From contig PHBI01000036.1 of assembly GCA_002841945.1 (NCBI GenBank), positions 1 through 54,903 of the forward strand: a DNA stretch of 54,903 nucleotides, written 5' to 3'. Below the pieces are notes generated by a model. That model did no database searches. It was not told the DNA's origin and saw only the letters and a program-made list of their open reading frames with translations. This document shows positions 28,801 through 39,751 of this stretch, in pieces (the first letter of the stretch is position 1; every line of letters starts with the position of its first letter). Origin of the DNA: Deltaproteobacteria bacterium HGW-Deltaproteobacteria-14 (GTDB lineage Bacteria > Myxococcota_A > UBA9042 > PHBI01). The translations under genes were made by a program, and so were the position numbers.

Positions 28801-31800
28801 GACCTGAGCTGGACCTCCGGCCCGACCACCGACCACGACGGCGACGGCTGCCGCGACGCCTCCACCGAGGACAACGACGACGACAACGACGGCGTCCTCG
28901 ACGGCGACGACAGCTGCGCCACGGGCGAGCTCGGCTGGACCTCGGTCCAGGCCTCGACCGACCACGACACCGACGGCTGCCGCGACGACGGCGAGGACAC
29001 CGACGACGACGGCGACGGTATCGCCGACACCAGCGACGACTGCGCCCGCGGCGACATCAGCTGGACCTCGTCGGCCGCGACCGACCACGACACCGACGGC
29101 TGCCGCGACGAGGGCGCCGAGGACTCCGACGACGACAACGACGGCCTGGTCGACACCAGCGACGACTGCCCGCGCGGCGACCTGAGCTGGACCTCCGACC
29201 AGGCGACCACCGACCACGACACCGACGGCTGCCGCGACGCCGGCGAGGACGCCGACGACGACAACGACGGCAAGGCCGACGGGTTCGACGACTGCCCCCG
29301 TGGCGACCTGAGCTGGACGTCGTCGGCCGCGACCGACCACGACGACGACGGCTGCCGCGACGCGGGCGAGGACGGCGACGACGACAACGACGGCGTCCTC
29401 GACGGCGACGACGACTGCGCCACCGGCGACCTGAGCTGGACCTCGGGCCCCACCACCGACCACGACGACGACGGCTGCCGCGACGCCGGCGAAGACACCG
29501 ACGACGACAACGACGGCAAGGCCGACGACGCCCCCGACGCCTGCCCGCGCGGCGACCTGAACTGGATCTCGAGCGCCGCCACCGACCACGACGACGACGG
29601 CTGCCGCGACGCCGGCGAGGACACCGACGACGACAACGACGGCGTCCTCGACGGCGACGACGACTGCGCCACCGGCAACACCGGCTGGCTCTCCTCGGGC
29701 GGCACCGACCACGACACCGACGGCTGCGAGGACGACAGCGCCGAGGACCTCGACGACGACAACGACGGCCTCGCCGACACCGCCGACGACTGCGCGACCG
29801 GCGACCTGAGCTGGACCTCGGACGGCACGACAGACCACGACTCCGACGGCTGCCGCGACGCCGGCGAGGACACCGACGACGACAACGACGGCAAGGCCGA
29901 CGACGCGGACGGCTGCCCGCGCGGCGACCTCGACTGGGTCTCCAGCGCGAGCACCGACCACGACTCCGACGGCTGCCGCGACGACTCGACCGAGGACACC
30001 GACGACGACAACGACGGCAAGGCCGACGGCGCCGACGACTGCGCCCGCGGTGACCTCGACTGGACCTCCGCGGCCGGCACCGACCACGACTCCGACGGCT
30101 GCCGCGATGACGGCGAGGACGCCGACGACGACAACGACGGCAAGGCCGACGCCGCCCCCGACGACTGCCCGCGCGGCGACCTCGGCTGGATCTCCAACGG
30201 GACCACCGACCACGACGACGACGGCTGCCGCGACGCGGGCGAGGACGGCGACGACGACAACGACGGCGTCCTCGACGGCGCCGACGACTGCGCCACCGGC
30301 AACACCGGCTGGCTGTCCGCCGCCGGCACCGACCACGACACCGACGGCTGCGAGGACGACAGCGCCGAGGACCTCGACGACGACAACGACGGCAAGCCCG
30401 ACGTCGACGACGACTGCGCGACCGGCGACCTGAACTGGACCTCGATCCAGTCGACCACCGACCACGACGACGACGGCTGCCGCGACGACGGCGAGGACAC
30501 CGACGACGACAACGACGGCGTCCTCGACGGCGCCGACGACTGCGCGCGCGGCGACCTGATGTGGACCTCCGCGGCCGGGACCGACCACGACGGCGACGGC
30601 TGCCGCGACGACGGCACCGAGGATCTCGACGACGACAACGACGGCAAGGCCGACGGCGCCGACTCCTGCGGGCGCGGCGACCTGGACTGGATCTCGTCCG
30701 CCGGGACCGACCACGACTCCGACGGCTGCCAGGACGACGGCGAGGACCTCGACGACGACAACGACGGCGTCGCCGACCTCGCCCCCGACGACTGCCCGCG
30801 CGGGGACCTCGGCTGGATCTCGGACCTGAGCACCGACTACGACGGCGACGGCTGCCGCGACCTCTCCGTCGAGGATCCCGACGACGACAACGACGGCGTC
30901 GACGACGTCGACGACGACTGCCCCAAGGGGACCGTCGACTGGACCTCGAGCAGCCTGACCGACCACGACTCCGACGGCTGCCAGGACGCGAGCTCCGAGG
31001 ACCTCGACGACGACAACGACGGCAAGGCCGACCTCGTCGACGACTGCGACAAGGGCGAGCTCGGCTGGACCTCCAGCCCCAGCACCGACTACGACCTGGA
31101 CGGCTGCCAGGACTCGAGCGAGGACCTCGACGACGACAACGACGGCGTCGAAGACCTCGCCCCCGATCTCTGCCAGCTGAGCCAGAACCCGGGCTGGGAC
31201 TCCAACCCCACGACCGACCACGACGGCGACGGCTGCGAGGACGCCACCGAGGACAACGACGACGACAACGACGGCGTCGAGGACCTGCAGCCCGACCTCT
31301 GCCCGCTCGGCGACACCGACTGGACCTCGAGCGCCTCGACCGACCACGACCAGGACGGCTGCCGCGACGCCACCGAGGACGACGACGACGACAACGACGG
31401 CGTCTTGGACGCCTACCCGGACCTGTGCGCCAAGGGCAACACCGGCTGGACCTCCGAAGCGGGGACGGACCACGACGGCGACGGCTGCGAGGACGGCACG
31501 GCCGAAGAGGACGACGACGACAACGACGGCGTGCTCAACACCGCCGACGGGTGCGCCCAGGGCAACCTCGGCTGGACCTCCGACGGCACCACCGACTACG
31601 ACGGCGACGGCTGCGAGGACGGCACACTCGAAGAGGACGACGACGACAATGACGGCGTGGTCAACACCTCCGACGGGTGCGCTCAGGGCAACCTCAGCTG
31701 GACCTCGGACGGGACGACCGACCACGACGGCGACGGCTGCCAGGACGGCACCAGCGAAGAGGACGACGACGACAACGACGGCGTGGTCAACACCTCCGAC

Positions 31801-34800
31801 GGGTGCGCCCAGGGCAACCTCGGGTGGATCTCCGACGGCACCACCGACTACGACAGCGACGGCTGCCAGGACGGCATGACCGAAGAGACCGACGACGACA
31901 ACGACGGCGTCGCAAACGACCACCCCGACGCCTGCCCGCAGGGCGAGCTCGGCTGGACCTCGGACGGCACGAGCGACCACGACGGCGACGGCTGCAAGGA
32001 CGGCACCTCCGAAGAGGACGACGACGACAACGACGGTGTCCTCAACACCGCCGACGGGTGTGCCCAGGGCAACCTCGGCTGGACCTCGGACGGGACGACC
32101 GACCGCGACGGCGACGGCTGCGAGGACGGCACGGCCGAAGAGGACGACGACGACAACGACGGCGTCCTCAACACCTCCGACGGGTGTGCCCAGGGCAACC
32201 TCGGCTGGAGCTCCGACGGCACCACCGACTACGACGGCGACGGCTGCGAGGACGGCACGGCCGAGGAGACCGACGACGACAACGACGGCGTCGACAATGA
32301 CCACCCCGACGCCTGCGCCCAGGGCGAGCTCGGCTGGACCTCTGACGGGACCAGCGACCACGACGGCGACGGCTGCCGGGACGCGACCGAGGACGACGAC
32401 GACGACAACGACGGCGTCGCGGACGCCGCGCCCGACGCTTGCCCGACCGGAGAGACCGGGTGGACCTCGGACGGTGCCAACGACTACGACGGCGACGGCT
32501 GCAGAGACGCGACCGAGGACGACGACGACGACGACGACGGCGTCCTCGACGCGGACCCCGACCTGTGCCCGCTGGGCAACCTCGGATGGACCTCGAGCCC
32601 GGGAACCGACTACGACGGCGACGGCTGCGAGGACGGCACGGAAGAGGAGGACGACGACGACAACGACGGCGTTCTGAACACGGCGCCCGACCTCTGCGCC
32701 CAGGGCAACCTCGGCTGGACCTCGAGCGGCGCGACCGACTTCGACGGCGATGGCTGCGAAGACGGCACGGCCGAGGAGACCGACGACGACAACGACGGTG
32801 TCCTGAACGCGGCGCCGGACCTCTGCCCCCAGGGCAACCTCGCCTGGAGCTCTGACGGCACGACCGACTACGACAGCGATGGCTGTGAGGACGGGACCGT
32901 CGAGGAGACCGACGACGACAACGACGGCGTCGCCAACGACCACCCTGACGCCTGTGCGAGAGGGGAGCTCGGCTGGACCTCGGACGGCGCCACCGACCAC
33001 GACGGGGACGGCTGCAAGGACGCGACCGAGGACGACGACGACGACAACGACGGCATCGCTGACGCCGCGCCCGACGCTTGTCCGACCGGAGAGACCGGGT
33101 GGACCTCGGACGGCACCACCGACCACGACAGCGACGGCTGCGAGGACGCCACCGAGGACGCCGATGACGACGACGACGGGGTCCTCGACGCGCACCCCGA
33201 CCTGTGCCCCACGGGCGAGCTCGGCTGGACCGCGAACGCGAGCAACGACAACGACGGCGACGGCTGCAGGGACGCGACCGAGGACGACGACGACGACAAC
33301 GACGGCATCCTCGACGACGGTGACGGCAGCGGTACCATCGGCGACTCCACCTGCGTCTCCGGTGGCACCACGGGCTGCGACGACAACTGCCACCTCGACC
33401 CGAACGGCGACCAGGCCGACGGCGACGGCGACGCGATCGGCGACGCCTGCGACAACTGCGCGGCCTTCGCGAGCCCAGACCAGACGGACCGGGACGGCGA
33501 CGGTGTCGGCGACGTGTGCGACCCGAGCCTCGACACGGCGGGCAACTACTGCGACCTCGCGAACGCCCTGACCCTCGGCGTGACCGAGCCGGGCAACACC
33601 CGCACGGAGCTGCTCGACGACCAGTACGGCCCCGGCGGCTGCCCGGACCAGGGGACGAGCACGGCGAACAGCGGCCTCGGCACCGACGAGGTGTGGAGCT
33701 TCACGGCGACGACCACCGGCGAGTACGTGGTCACCGTCACGCCGGAGTCGGGCTTGGACGTGATCGTGTACGCGTACAGCGCCGCGAGCTGCGTCAGCGC
33801 CGACTGCTTCGGCTGGATCAACGAGGGCGGCGAGGGCGTGGTCGAGACGCTCAGGCTCGGGCTCGTCGCGGGGCAGACCTTCTACATCGTCGTCGACAGC
33901 AGCGACGTCTACGCCGGCCCGTACGGGATCCAGATCGCGCAGGCGCCCTGCCTGTCGACCGACCTCTTCATCTCCGAGTACGTCGAGGGCTCGAGCAACA
34001 ACAAGGCCATCGAGATCTACAACGGCACCGGCGCCGCGGTGGATCTCGCCAGCTACGCGCTGTGGAAGCTCCAGTACGGCACGGGCGGGTCGAAGACGTG
34101 GGCCACGGACAAGGTGACCCTGGCGCTCAGCGGGACGCTGGCCGCCGGTGACGTCTACGTCGTCTGCTACCTCGCCCTCCCCTCCACGGGCAACAACCAA
34201 TGCGATGTCATCAGCGCGGCGTACGTCTCCTGGAACGGCGACGACCCGGTGGGGCTCGCGAAGAACGGGGTCCTCATCGACGCGGTCGGGACCGATGGCG
34301 CGGACGTCGGCACCTCGTGGACGGTCGGCTCCACCGGCGCGACCGCGGAGTTTACGCTGGCGCGCAAGCCGAGCGTGAGGCAGGGCAACCTCGACTGGAA
34401 CGCCTCCCGCGGCACCACGGACGCAAACAGCGAGTGGCTCATCAGCCCGCAGAACACCTTCACCGGGCTCGGGGCCCACAGCCCCCCCGTGTGCCCGCAG
34501 CTCGGCACGGCGGCGAGCGCCGGGACCATCGACGCTCCCTCGACCAACGACACCGAGGCGTTCGGCGACTGCCTCGACGGCTACGTCGCGGTGGGCTTCG
34601 ACGGCGAGGGCGACTGGTTCCTCGACAAGCTCTGGGTCGAGTGCCAGCCGGTCTTCCTCCAGGGGCTCTTGCTCGGCATGGACCCGCAGAACGGGAGCGC
34701 CATCGGCACGAGCACCGGCGGAGGCGCGCTGGCCGCCGCCGCGTGCGCCCCTGGGGCGGTGCTGGTCGGCATCACCGCGACCTACGCCGACAACGGCGTG

Positions 34801-35070
34801 GGCGGCGCCCAGTCGGCGTTCACGCAGGTCGACGGGATCTGTTTGTTGTTGACCGACGTCGACCCGACCGTCGAGAGCGCCCTCGGGGACGCGACGACGG
34901 TGACCTTGTCCGGCGGTAACTACGGCAACAGCGGCGGCCCCTGGGGCACCGAGGTGCCGGAGACCGTCTACTGCCCGGACGGCTCGATCGTGACCGGCAT
35001 CTCCGGCTACGACCAGACGAGCGAGGGCTACGTCTCGTCGATCACCCTGACCTGCCGGGCGCCGCAGTAG
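25846..35070 (+). CDS. Giant MopE-type/TSP3-repeat calcium-binding lipoprotein
   Basis: A 3074-aa protein. The signal ends IAAFGSGC, so it is lipid-anchored. Residues about 200-880 contain around ten MopE-type metal-binding motifs ([31 protein letters not shown] and similar). Residues about 886-2490 are 38 tandem 41-43-aa repeats rich in Asp (separate entry). The C-terminal part has a typical TSP3 segment ([17 protein letters not shown]), a PPC-like beta-sandwich, a lamin-tail domain ([20 protein letters not shown]) and a final Gly-rich Cys-containing domain ending in LTCRAPQ. The very high acidity predicts a calcium-dependent rigid extracellular rod. The composition of the repeats creates long false frames on the other strand. 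Confidence 0.92.
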   Translation: MIRSAPCKGFRSALIASLLIAAFGSGCGSDGVAYDRLYLSVTSDAPAAGGSIDGIRVLLAAPDGSVHYPEVATDPDFNLNLTGTGLDPVASAVTIQVQYGTNAFAASKGVATIFVTGRQGATPVVLWQGQADLGAKKLLDVHLAALTAANPADCDTDNDGFLDCTVAGCCPSAVDAAFADCEPADAASNPWGTEVDCEPCDDTLDNDCKGGDQVCVDDDSDGVADCYEAAENCGVGDPNKAPGKAETCDDVDNDCNGQTDEGFVLSYNGQTLSKGADCGTGACIGGTVVCDGPSAVVCSTDSNKTEEECGNNVDDDCDGDTDEGCSANDLDGDGQSPPLDCNDFDSGIYDGAPEPCCPLALQGDTAAELACDKDCDGSPTWCEVGDNDGDGYTVAEGDCDDTDPLSYPGAPERCGDGIDQDCLAGDITCDGVTDADNDGWAAGVDCRDDDENIHPGAVEVCDGVDNDCSGAIDDGNPGGGADCGSAMGACELGVDVCLNSSGDNGVVRCIGDVRPVDETCDGVDNDCDDSTDEDFTWNALAIGASCDGVGACGLGTVECAVGSTTEATCSTNPNGSAAEDQLEICDQLDNDCDGSVNEDLTDVNDSTCKKIGVCGTGLSSIHATCDPQGVWQCDYQDVAGFEANVELSCDGKDNDCDGGTDDEFAIGTGCDGDDADACFNGRVTCSPGDPTSTYCDESQAQTQVEICDGQDNDCDGKTDEDFKPGADNTVTLQNASFATDNGKTLGSSCGTGTCVGSGAGTVSCDPANPARLICYTLVQPTTDVCDDKDNDCNGVTDDIYLPGGTVKFNGGPYALDAGKGKTAACGTGSCANGTVVCASTSTLTCSTLTNAGTDTCDDVDNNCNGAVDEGFPNLDSDAQADCVDPDDDNDGVPDVSDACKLGDTGWTSGPTTDHDGDGCRDAGAEDTDDDNDGKLDTVDACPKGDLSWTSNGTTDHDNDGCRDDGEDTDDDNDGVLDDSDSCPRGDLSWTSGPTTDHDGDGCRDASTEDNDDDNDGVLDGDDSCATGELGWTSVQASTDHDTDGCRDDGEDTDDDGDGIADTSDDCARGDISWTSSAATDHDTDGCRDEGAEDSDDDNDGLVDTSDDCPRGDLSWTSDQATTDHDTDGCRDAGEDADDDNDGKADGFDDCPRGDLSWTSSAATDHDDDGCRDAGEDGDDDNDGVLDGDDDCATGDLSWTSGPTTDHDDDGCRDAGEDTDDDNDGKADDAPDACPRGDLNWISSAATDHDDDGCRDAGEDTDDDNDGVLDGDDDCATGNTGWLSSGGTDHDTDGCEDDSAEDLDDDNDGLADTADDCATGDLSWTSDGTTDHDSDGCRDAGEDTDDDNDGKADDADGCPRGDLDWVSSASTDHDSDGCRDDSTEDTDDDNDGKADGADDCARGDLDWTSAAGTDHDSDGCRDDGEDADDDNDGKADAAPDDCPRGDLGWISNGTTDHDDDGCRDAGEDGDDDNDGVLDGADDCATGNTGWLSAAGTDHDTDGCEDDSAEDLDDDNDGKPDVDDDCATGDLNWTSIQSTTDHDDDGCRDDGEDTDDDNDGVLDGADDCARGDLMWTSAAGTDHDGDGCRDDGTEDLDDDNDGKADGADSCGRGDLDWISSAGTDHDSDGCQDDGEDLDDDNDGVADLAPDDCPRGDLGWISDLSTDYDGDGCRDLSVEDPDDDNDGVDDVDDDCPKGTVDWTSSSLTDHDSDGCQDASSEDLDDDNDGKADLVDDCDKGELGWTSSPSTDYDLDGCQDSSEDLDDDNDGVEDLAPDLCQLSQNPGWDSNPTTDHDGDGCEDATEDNDDDNDGVEDLQPDLCPLGDTDWTSSASTDHDQDGCRDATEDDDDDNDGVLDAYPDLCAKGNTGWTSEAGTDHDGDGCEDGTAEEDDDDNDGVLNTADGCAQGNLGWTSDGTTDYDGDGCEDGTLEEDDDDNDGVVNTSDGCAQGNLSWTSDGTTDHDGDGCQDGTSEEDDDDNDGVVNTSDGCAQGNLGWISDGTTDYDSDGCQDGMTEETDDDNDGVANDHPDACPQGELGWTSDGTSDHDGDGCKDGTSEEDDDDNDGVLNTADGCAQGNLGWTSDGTTDRDGDGCEDGTAEEDDDDNDGVLNTSDGCAQGNLGWSSDGTTDYDGDGCEDGTAEETDDDNDGVDNDHPDACAQGELGWTSDGTSDHDGDGCRDATEDDDDDNDGVADAAPDACPTGETGWTSDGANDYDGDGCRDATEDDDDDDDGVLDADPDLCPLGNLGWTSSPGTDYDGDGCEDGTEEEDDDDNDGVLNTAPDLCAQGNLGWTSSGATDFDGDGCEDGTAEETDDDNDGVLNAAPDLCPQGNLAWSSDGTTDYDSDGCEDGTVEETDDDNDGVANDHPDACARGELGWTSDGATDHDGDGCKDATEDDDDDNDGIADAAPDACPTGETGWTSDGTTDHDSDGCEDATEDADDDDDGVLDAHPDLCPTGELGWTANASNDNDGDGCRDATEDDDDDNDGILDDGDGSGTIGDSTCVSGGTTGCDDNCHLDPNGDQADGDGDAIGDACDNCAAFASPDQTDRDGDGVGDVCDPSLDTAGNYCDLANALTLGVTEPGNTRTELLDDQYGPGGCPDQGTSTANSGLGTDEVWSFTATTTGEYVVTVTPESGLDVIVYAYSAASCVSADCFGWINEGGEGVVETLRLGLVAGQTFYIVVDSSDVYAGPYGIQIAQAPCLSTDLFISEYVEGSSNNKAIEIYNGTGAAVDLASYALWKLQYGTGGSKTWATDKVTLALSGTLAAGDVYVVCYLALPSTGNNQCDVISAAYVSWNGDDPVGLAKNGVLIDAVGTDGADVGTSWTVGSTGATAEFTLARKPSVRQGNLDWNASRGTTDANSEWLISPQNTFTGLGAHSPPVCPQLGTAASAGTIDAPSTNDTEAFGDCLDGYVAVGFDGEGDWFLDKLWVECQPVFLQGLLLGMDPQNGSAIGTSTGGGALAAAACAPGAVLVGITATYADNGVGGAQSAFTQVDGICLLLTDVDPTVESALGDATTVTLSGGNYGNSGGPWGTEVPETVYCPDGSIVTGISGYDQTSEGYVSSITLTCRAPQ
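28501..33310 (+). repeat. 38 tandem repeats of 123-129 bases encoding an Asp/Cys/Trp unit
   Basis: Each in-frame unit starts DDDNDG, has a Cys near position 14, then a short GxxxWTS segment, then TDHDxDGC and RD or ED before the next DDDNDG. I count 38 full units by the protein pattern. Units differ by a few residues, and blocks of neighbouring units are more alike (for example those with CAQGNLGW around 31.5-32.3 kb), which points to recent segmental duplication. The DxDxDG loops are calcium-binding type; two Cys per unit could form a disulfide in each repeat. Confidence 0.9.
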
Positions 35071-35102
35071 CCCGGCACGCAGGTCGCCGCACAGCGTGAC
35101 GG

Positions 35103-35125
35103 CCCGCGCTCCCCCGGAGCGCGGG
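35103..35125 (+). terminator. GC hairpin after the giant repeat-protein gene
   Basis: CCCGCGCTCC and GGAGCGCGGG form a perfect 10-base-pair stem around a CCC loop, about 33 bases after the stop codon, between convergent genes. A short T-stretch comes only about ten bases later, so termination is likely but not textbook. The rest of the gap to 35365 shows no gene. Confidence 0.55.
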
Positions 35126-35365
35126 TCGTCCGCGTTTGGCCCATACCGCAACGCAGCAATCCAAAGCTGCGGCACACAAAACATCGACCAGTATCGGCAT
35201 GATCGAAGGCCGCGCACACGCACACCAGACCCTCGTGGACGCTCCGCGCGCGGCGCGCAACACGGGGCTCGACCGGGCGTGACCGAGACCGCGCGCCGCG
35301 GCGACGCCCCCTCCGCGTCCTCCGTGGTGCAAGCCGCGCCGAGAGCGCCGGCGGTCCCCCGCGCC

Positions 35366-36529
35366 CTACCCCTCGGCCAGGTACTCCCCGGTCTCGGCGA
35401 ACTCGGCGGCGACGGCGCGGTGGAGATCGCACGCCAGCGTCAGCACGTCGTCGTCGAAGGCGAAGCGCGGGCTGTGGTGGGGCTCGGTCAGGCCCTTGTC
35501 GGCGTTGCCGCTGCCGACCAGCGCGAAGCAGGCCGGGACCTTGCGGGCGAGCTCGCCGAAGTCCTCGCCGGCCATCGTCCGGTAGTCGGTCAGGACCTTC
35601 TTCAAGCCCGTCATGCGGTCGAGGGACTTGCGGACGAGCTCGCACATCGCCGGGTCGTTGACCGTGGGGATGGCGTGGACCGACCACTCGACGTTGATCC
35701 GCGTGTCGGTCGCGATGCCGACCCCGTTGGCGATAGCCCGCAGGTGGGCCTCGACGGCGTCCTGCTCGGCGAGCGAGAAGGTCCGCACGGTGCCCTTGAG
35801 CTCGGCCGAGTCGGGGATGACGTTGAAGGCGTCCCCGGCGTGGATCGAGCCGACGCTGACGACGACCGGCTCGAGGGGCGAGGTGAAGCGGCTCGCGATG
35901 GTCTGCAGCGCCGTCACGAGCTGCGCGGCCGCGACGACCGGATCCGCGGTGCGATGCGGGATGGCGCCGTGGCCGCCGCGCCCCTGGATGGTGCAGGTGA
36001 ACTCGACCACCCCGGCCATGATACCGCCGTGGGTCAGGGCGACGGTGCCGATGGGCAGCTCGTTCCAGATGTGGATCCCGAAGGCCGCGTCGACCCCGTC
36101 GAGCACGCCCGCGTCGATGCAGGCCTGGGCGCCGCCGCCGGCCTCCTCGGCGGGCTGAAACAGCAGGCGCACCCGCAGCCCGTGGGGCGGGGCCTGAGAC
36201 AGCAGGCGCCCGGCGACGACCAGCGCCGCCATGTGCGCGTCGTGGCCGCAGGCGTGCATCTGCCCGGGCAGCGTCGAGCGCCACGGGAGCTCGCTCTCCT
36301 CGGTGATCGGCAGCCCGTCCATGTCGGCGCGCAAGAGCAGCGTCAGCTCGGCGTCGGCCGGCCCGAGGTCGACGTAGCAGCCGGTGCGCGCGATGGGCAC
36401 CGGGGTCGAGAAGCCCCCGAGGATGTTCTGGAGGAAGCGCCCGGTCTCCTTCTCGCGGAAGAACAGCTCCGGGATCCGGTGCAGCTCGCGCTGCAGGCTC
36501 ACCAGCTCGCCGCGGAGATCTCCGCTCAT
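35366..36529 (-). CDS. M20-family amidohydrolase (aminoacylase/hippurate-hydrolase type)
   Basis: A 387-aa metallo-amidohydrolase of the M20D group. The metal and catalytic motifs are CGHDAHMA (Cys and His ligands, typical of N-acyl-amino-acid hydrolases), FQPAEEAGGG (catalytic Glu pair), GIHIWNELPIG, and HHSPRFAFDD near the C-terminus with the last ligand His. The dimerisation lid includes GRGGHGAIPH. The start ATG at 36529 overlaps the stop of the preceding gene (ATGA), so the frame reading further upstream is not the real start. The family cleaves N-acyl amino acids or hippurate-like amides in the cytoplasm; substrate is not decided by sequence. It is the last gene of the Ycf46-type operon. 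Confidence 0.9.
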   Translation of the reverse strand: MSGDLRGELVSLQRELHRIPELFFREKETGRFLQNILGGFSTPVPIARTGCYVDLGPADAELTLLLRADMDGLPITEESELPWRSTLPGQMHACGHDAHMAALVVAGRLLSQAPPHGLRVRLLFQPAEEAGGGAQACIDAGVLDGVDAAFGIHIWNELPIGTVALTHGGIMAGVVEFTCTIQGRGGHGAIPHRTADPVVAAAQLVTALQTIASRFTSPLEPVVVSVGSIHAGDAFNVIPDSAELKGTVRTFSLAEQDAVEAHLRAIANGVGIATDTRINVEWSVHAIPTVNDPAMCELVRKSLDRMTGLKKVLTDYRTMAGEDFGELARKVPACFALVGSGNADKGLTEPHHSPRFAFDDDVLTLACDLHRAVAAEFAETGEYLAEG

Positions 36530-37236
36530 CGCGCTGCCCCCCCTCCGTCGCCTCCCTCGTCCGGCTCGCCCCCGCTGACCCGCCCCAGGATCTCCGCCTC
36601 GATGGCGGCGACGACGTCCGCCGACTCGGGATCCTCCGGGTCGAACTTCCACAGCGGGACCGTGACGTGCTTGCGCACCTCGGCCCCGAAGCGGCGGTTC
36701 CACACCAGCTCGCGGGTGAAGCGGCGGCGCCAAGCCAGCTCCGCGCGCACCGCGTCGAGCGAGATCGCGTCGAGCATCTCGGGGGGCTTGTGGTCGTACT
36801 CCCGCGCGCCGGCCAGCGCCGTCGTGATCGAGGGCCGCTCGACCTTGTCCTTCTCGAGCGGCAGCGGCTCGTCGGGATCCACGAACATCTCGTAGCGCCC
36901 GATGTTGCGCAGGATGAACTGGCGCTCGACCTCCCGCATCTGCTCCTCGAGCTGGAGCGGATACTCCTCGCGGGTCTTCTCGCGCGGCGGCTTCACCTTG
37001 CCGACCCAGGTCGACTGCTTCGCGATGCTCTCGAGGTCCATGCGCCGGTCCACGCCGGTGTCGATGGGCTCGAGCGGCATCACCCGGCAGCGATCGAACC
37101 ACGTGCGGATACCGGCGCCCCCGAGCCCCCGCGCGAAGGCCTCGCGCGGGGTGAACGGGTCGAGGCGCACGGCGTCCTCCGCGAGGCCGACCGGCTCGCT
37201 AGACGCGGCCTGCGCGCTGTCGTCGCTCTCGGGCAC
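36526..37236 (-). CDS. Unknown 236-aa protein in the Ycf46/DUF1257 cluster
   Basis: I do not recognise this family. GTG start at 37236. The protein is soluble, rich in Arg and Glu, with Pro-containing segments (KVKPPREKTREEYP) and a long central helix (LQLEEQMREVERQFILRNIGRYEMF). A second helical block has LDAVRAELAWRRRFTRELVWNRRFGAEV, then VPLWKFDPEDPE and an acidic Gly-rich tail. One Cys only; no membrane segment or signal. It lies between the DUF2997 gene (69 bases) and the M20 amidohydrolase (ATGA overlap). Its place suggests a cytoplasmic partner of the AAA+ ATPase module, but this is only context. Confidence 0.7.
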   Translation of the reverse strand: MPESDDSAQAASSEPVGLAEDAVRLDPFTPREAFARGLGGAGIRTWFDRCRVMPLEPIDTGVDRRMDLESIAKQSTWVGKVKPPREKTREEYPLQLEEQMREVERQFILRNIGRYEMFVDPDEPLPLEKDKVERPSITTALAGAREYDHKPPEMLDAISLDAVRAELAWRRRFTRELVWNRRFGAEVRKHVTVPLWKFDPEDPESADVVAAIEAEILGRVSGGEPDEGGDGGGAAR

Positions 37237-37305
37237 GTGCTCTCCCGCTCGTCACCTCGGTCGGCGGCGGCGCGAGGTCTCCCCCGCGCGCCCCGCGTCC
37301 GAGGA

Positions 37306-37521
37306 TCACTTCTTGCCGTTGCCGCCCGCGCCGACCTCGATGTGGGCCTCTTCCTCGACCTGATAATACTCGCTGGTGAACTCGCGGTGCGTCACCTCGC
37401 CGAGCTCGTCCTCGAGGAACTTGGTGAAGTCGAGGCAGTCCTTGCCGGGGACCCCGTCGACCTTGATGTCGACGGCGCCGTCCTCGCCAATGGTGATGAT
37501 GATGTCGCGCTTGGTCGCCAC
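37306..37521 (-). CDS. DUF2997 family small protein
   Basis: A 71-aa protein with the DUF2997 pattern: IIITIGEDGAVDIKVDGVPGKDC, then a helix (LDFTKFLEDELGEV) and a C-terminal segment with YYQ and EE ending Gly/Lys. Members are tiny ubiquitin-like-sized proteins of unknown function and occur next to DUF1257 and Ycf46-like ATPase genes, exactly as here (86 bases after the DUF1257 gene). The central Gly-x-x-Gly-Lys-x-Cys is a conserved feature of the family as I recall it. Cytoplasmic. No activity is known. Confidence 0.85.
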   Translation of the reverse strand: MATKRDIIITIGEDGAVDIKVDGVPGKDCLDFTKFLEDELGEVTHREFTSEYYQVEEEAHIEVGAGGNGKK

Positions 37522-37607
37522 GCCGCTCTCCTGGTCGCCTGCGTGAAGGGATACGGGCTACCGGCCCCGCCCGTTGCGGGTCGGCGCCATCGAAGCCGGG
37601 CTGGAGT

Positions 37608-38012
37608 TCAGCTCCAGGTGCGGACGCGGACGTGAATCGTCTGGTCCACCTTCTCTTCCTCGCTCTCGATGGTGTAGCCCTTCTTCTTAATCTCCTCCAT
37701 GACCTTGTGATAGCTGTAGCGGCGCGTGAGCTTCTTGATGAAGTCCTCCTCGCTGACGCCACGGGTGGTCTCGACGCCCCACCAGTCCGCGACGAACTCG
37801 TAGGTCCCGTCAGCGGTCAGCTTCACGCCGATGTCGTAGGTCTTGGACGCGTGGATGGACAACACGGCGTCGGTCGTCTGGCCCTGATAGCCACGCACGT
37901 GCACCTTCTGATGCTCCTCAGCCTGGGTGTACTCCATCCCGAGGTCCTTGATGGCCCGGATGAGGCTCGCCAGGGAGCGGATCTTCGTCTTCACCGAGGT
38001 GAAATGCGACAC
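37608..38012 (-). CDS. DUF1257 (Ycf35-like) protein
   Basis: A 134-aa protein of the DUF1257 family, which includes Ycf35 of algal plastids and cyanobacteria. It starts MSHFTSVKTKIRSLASLIRA, the family's characteristic beginning. A GYQGQTTDAVLSIH segment, ADWWGVE, and a C-terminal helix-strand unit (KKLTRRYSYHKVMEEIKKKG) follow. AAGGAGTCC precedes the ATG. Function unknown. The gene follows the Ycf46-like ATPase by 72 bases and precedes DUF2997, a gene order repeated in cyanobacteria and other phyla, so the three products probably act together. Confidence 0.9.
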   Translation of the reverse strand: MSHFTSVKTKIRSLASLIRAIKDLGMEYTQAEEHQKVHVRGYQGQTTDAVLSIHASKTYDIGVKLTADGTYEFVADWWGVETTRGVSEEDFIKKLTRRYSYHKVMEEIKKKGYTIESEEEKVDQTIHVRVRTWS

Positions 38013-38084
38013 CTTAGGACTCCTTCTCGTAGAACCGACCCGCGCCCCGCATGCGGGGCAGCGAGATCATCGCAGAAACGACCC

Positions 38085-39632
38085 TCAGATTTCCAGTTTA
38101 CGTCCGCCGGTGTCCTCCCGACCCTCCGAGTCCACCTGGCTCGCGCGGCGCGCGCGCGACTTGGACCACTCGCGCATCCCGTCGATCCCTTCCTTCATCG
38201 TGTAGGCCAGCGGGATGATCTCCTCGACCGACTTCAGCAGGCGATCGGTGGTCAGATCGACCTTGCCGTCCTCGTAGCAGTCGTAGAGCGCGCTCACGAC
38301 CGCCTGCTCGATCTCCGAGCCCGAGAACTGCTGGCTCGCCGCGACCAGCGACTCGAAGTCGAAGGTCTTGGCGTCGCGGTTCTTCTTGCTGATGTGGATC
38401 TTGAAGATGTCCGTCCGCTCGCGCGGGCTCGGCAGGTCGACGAAGAAGATCTCGTCAAAGCGGCCCTTACGCAGCAGCTCCGGGGGGAGCGAGGTCACGT
38501 CGTTGGCGGTCGCGATGACGAACACCGACGAGGACTTCTCCTGCAGCCACGTGATGAACGTACCGAACACGCGGGCGCCGGTGCCGCCGTCGGTCATGCC
38601 CGACGACTTGGAGCCGGAGAAGCCCTTCTCGAGCTCGTCGAGCCACAGGATGGCGGGGGCGACAGCCTCGGCGGTCTTGATGGCCTTGCGCATGTTCTCT
38701 TCGGACGAGCCGACCAGGCTGCCGAAGACCTTGCCGACGTCGAGGCGCAGCAGCGGCATGTGCCACATGGCGCCGATGGCCTTTGCGGTCAGGGACTTAC
38801 CACAACCCGGGACGCCGATGAGGAGGATGCCCTTGGGGGCCGGCAGGCCGAAGTCGCGGGCGTCGCGCGAGAACGACGCCTTGCGCTTGCGCAGCCACCC
38901 CTTGAGGACCTCGAGGCCACCGACGTCGCTGAACTTCTCGTCGGTCTGGTAGAACTCGAGGATCCCCGACTTCCGGATGATGCCCTTCTTCTCGGCGAGG
39001 ATGGTGTCGATGTCGAAGTCCCGCGCCTTGACGAGGGACTTCGCGAACACGCTCTTGGCCTCCTCCGAGGTGAGCCCGAGGGCCGACTCGACGACCGCCT
39101 CGCGCAGCTCTGCGTCCTTGCGCACGGCCAGCTCGACCCCGTCGGGCACGCTCTGGGCGACCTCCCAGACGATCTCCTCGAGCTCCTCGCGGGTCGGGAG
39201 ATCGAAGTCGACGACCGCGAGCTCCTTCTCGATCTCGAGCGGCACCGCGTAGGTGGGGCTCAGCAGCACGATGTGCTGGTTGTAGTCCGACTCCTTGAAG
39301 AGGCGCGACAGATCGCGGATGCGCCGCACGACCGACGGGTCCTTGAGGAACGGGTGGTAGTCGCGCAGGACGCAGATGAGGTCGTCCTCGAAGTTCGCGA
39401 CGAAGTCGAGGGCGCGCAGCGGGTCCTTGATGTCGCCGTAGCTCGAGCCCCCGTCGAGGGACTCGAAGCCCTGGGTGATGGACCAGGCCATCACCTTGCG
39501 GTCGCGGCGCTGCCCGATCTGCTTGAGCGCGCGCTCGACGCGCTCCTCCTCGGCGCTCACGATGTAGAGCAGGCCGTAGCGCGCCCGAATCAAGTACTCC
39601 AGCTCGAGCTTGCTCGAAATCTCGACAGCCAT
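38085..39632 (-). CDS. Ycf46-like AAA+ ATPase
   Basis: A 515-aa AAA+ protein. The N-terminal 220 residues are the Ycf46-type domain (ELEYLIRARYGLLYIVSAEEERVE, WSITQGF). The ATPase core has GVPGCGKS (Walker A), ILWLDELEK (Walker B), VIATANDV (sensor 1) and LRKGRFDE with the arginine-finger region. A helical lid follows (FSGSEIEQAVVSALYDCYEDG). AAGGAG precedes the ATG. Family members are distantly like FtsH/Cdc48 ATPases but lack protease domains. Their job is unsettled; cyanobacterial Ycf46 has been tied to photosynthesis and carbon uptake, which cannot be its role in this heterotroph-like genome. It is followed by DUF1257 and DUF2997. Confidence 0.92.
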   Translation of the reverse strand: MAVEISSKLELEYLIRARYGLLYIVSAEEERVERALKQIGQRRDRKVMAWSITQGFESLDGGSSYGDIKDPLRALDFVANFEDDLICVLRDYHPFLKDPSVVRRIRDLSRLFKESDYNQHIVLLSPTYAVPLEIEKELAVVDFDLPTREELEEIVWEVAQSVPDGVELAVRKDAELREAVVESALGLTSEEAKSVFAKSLVKARDFDIDTILAEKKGIIRKSGILEFYQTDEKFSDVGGLEVLKGWLRKRKASFSRDARDFGLPAPKGILLIGVPGCGKSLTAKAIGAMWHMPLLRLDVGKVFGSLVGSSEENMRKAIKTAEAVAPAILWLDELEKGFSGSKSSGMTDGGTGARVFGTFITWLQEKSSSVFVIATANDVTSLPPELLRKGRFDEIFFVDLPSPRERTDIFKIHISKKNRDAKTFDFESLVAASQQFSGSEIEQAVVSALYDCYEDGKVDLTTDRLLKSVEEIIPLAYTMKEGIDGMREWSKSRARRASQVDSEGREDTGGRKLEI

Positions 39633-39751
39633 TTCAGGTCTCCTTCACGGATTCAGGCAGGGGTCAGGCCGGCCTCGGCTCCGCCGCGCGCGCGTTGGGT
39701 GGTGACGGCGACGCCGCGCGAGCTCCCCCGCGCGGCCCCCTCGTCGGCTGG

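Noticed and set aside
28501..33310. Considered as a CRISPR array because of regular spacing.
   Set aside because: Units of 123-129 bases have no distinct repeat/spacer division and encode a continuous protein.
25744..35223. A minus-strand open frame of about 3159 codons opposite the MopE/TSP3 gene, rich in VVVVV and repeated.
   Set aside because: It mirrors the GAC/GAT-rich Asp repeats of the plus-strand gene. It has no signal, domains or ribosome site, and the plus strand encodes coherent domains at both ends.
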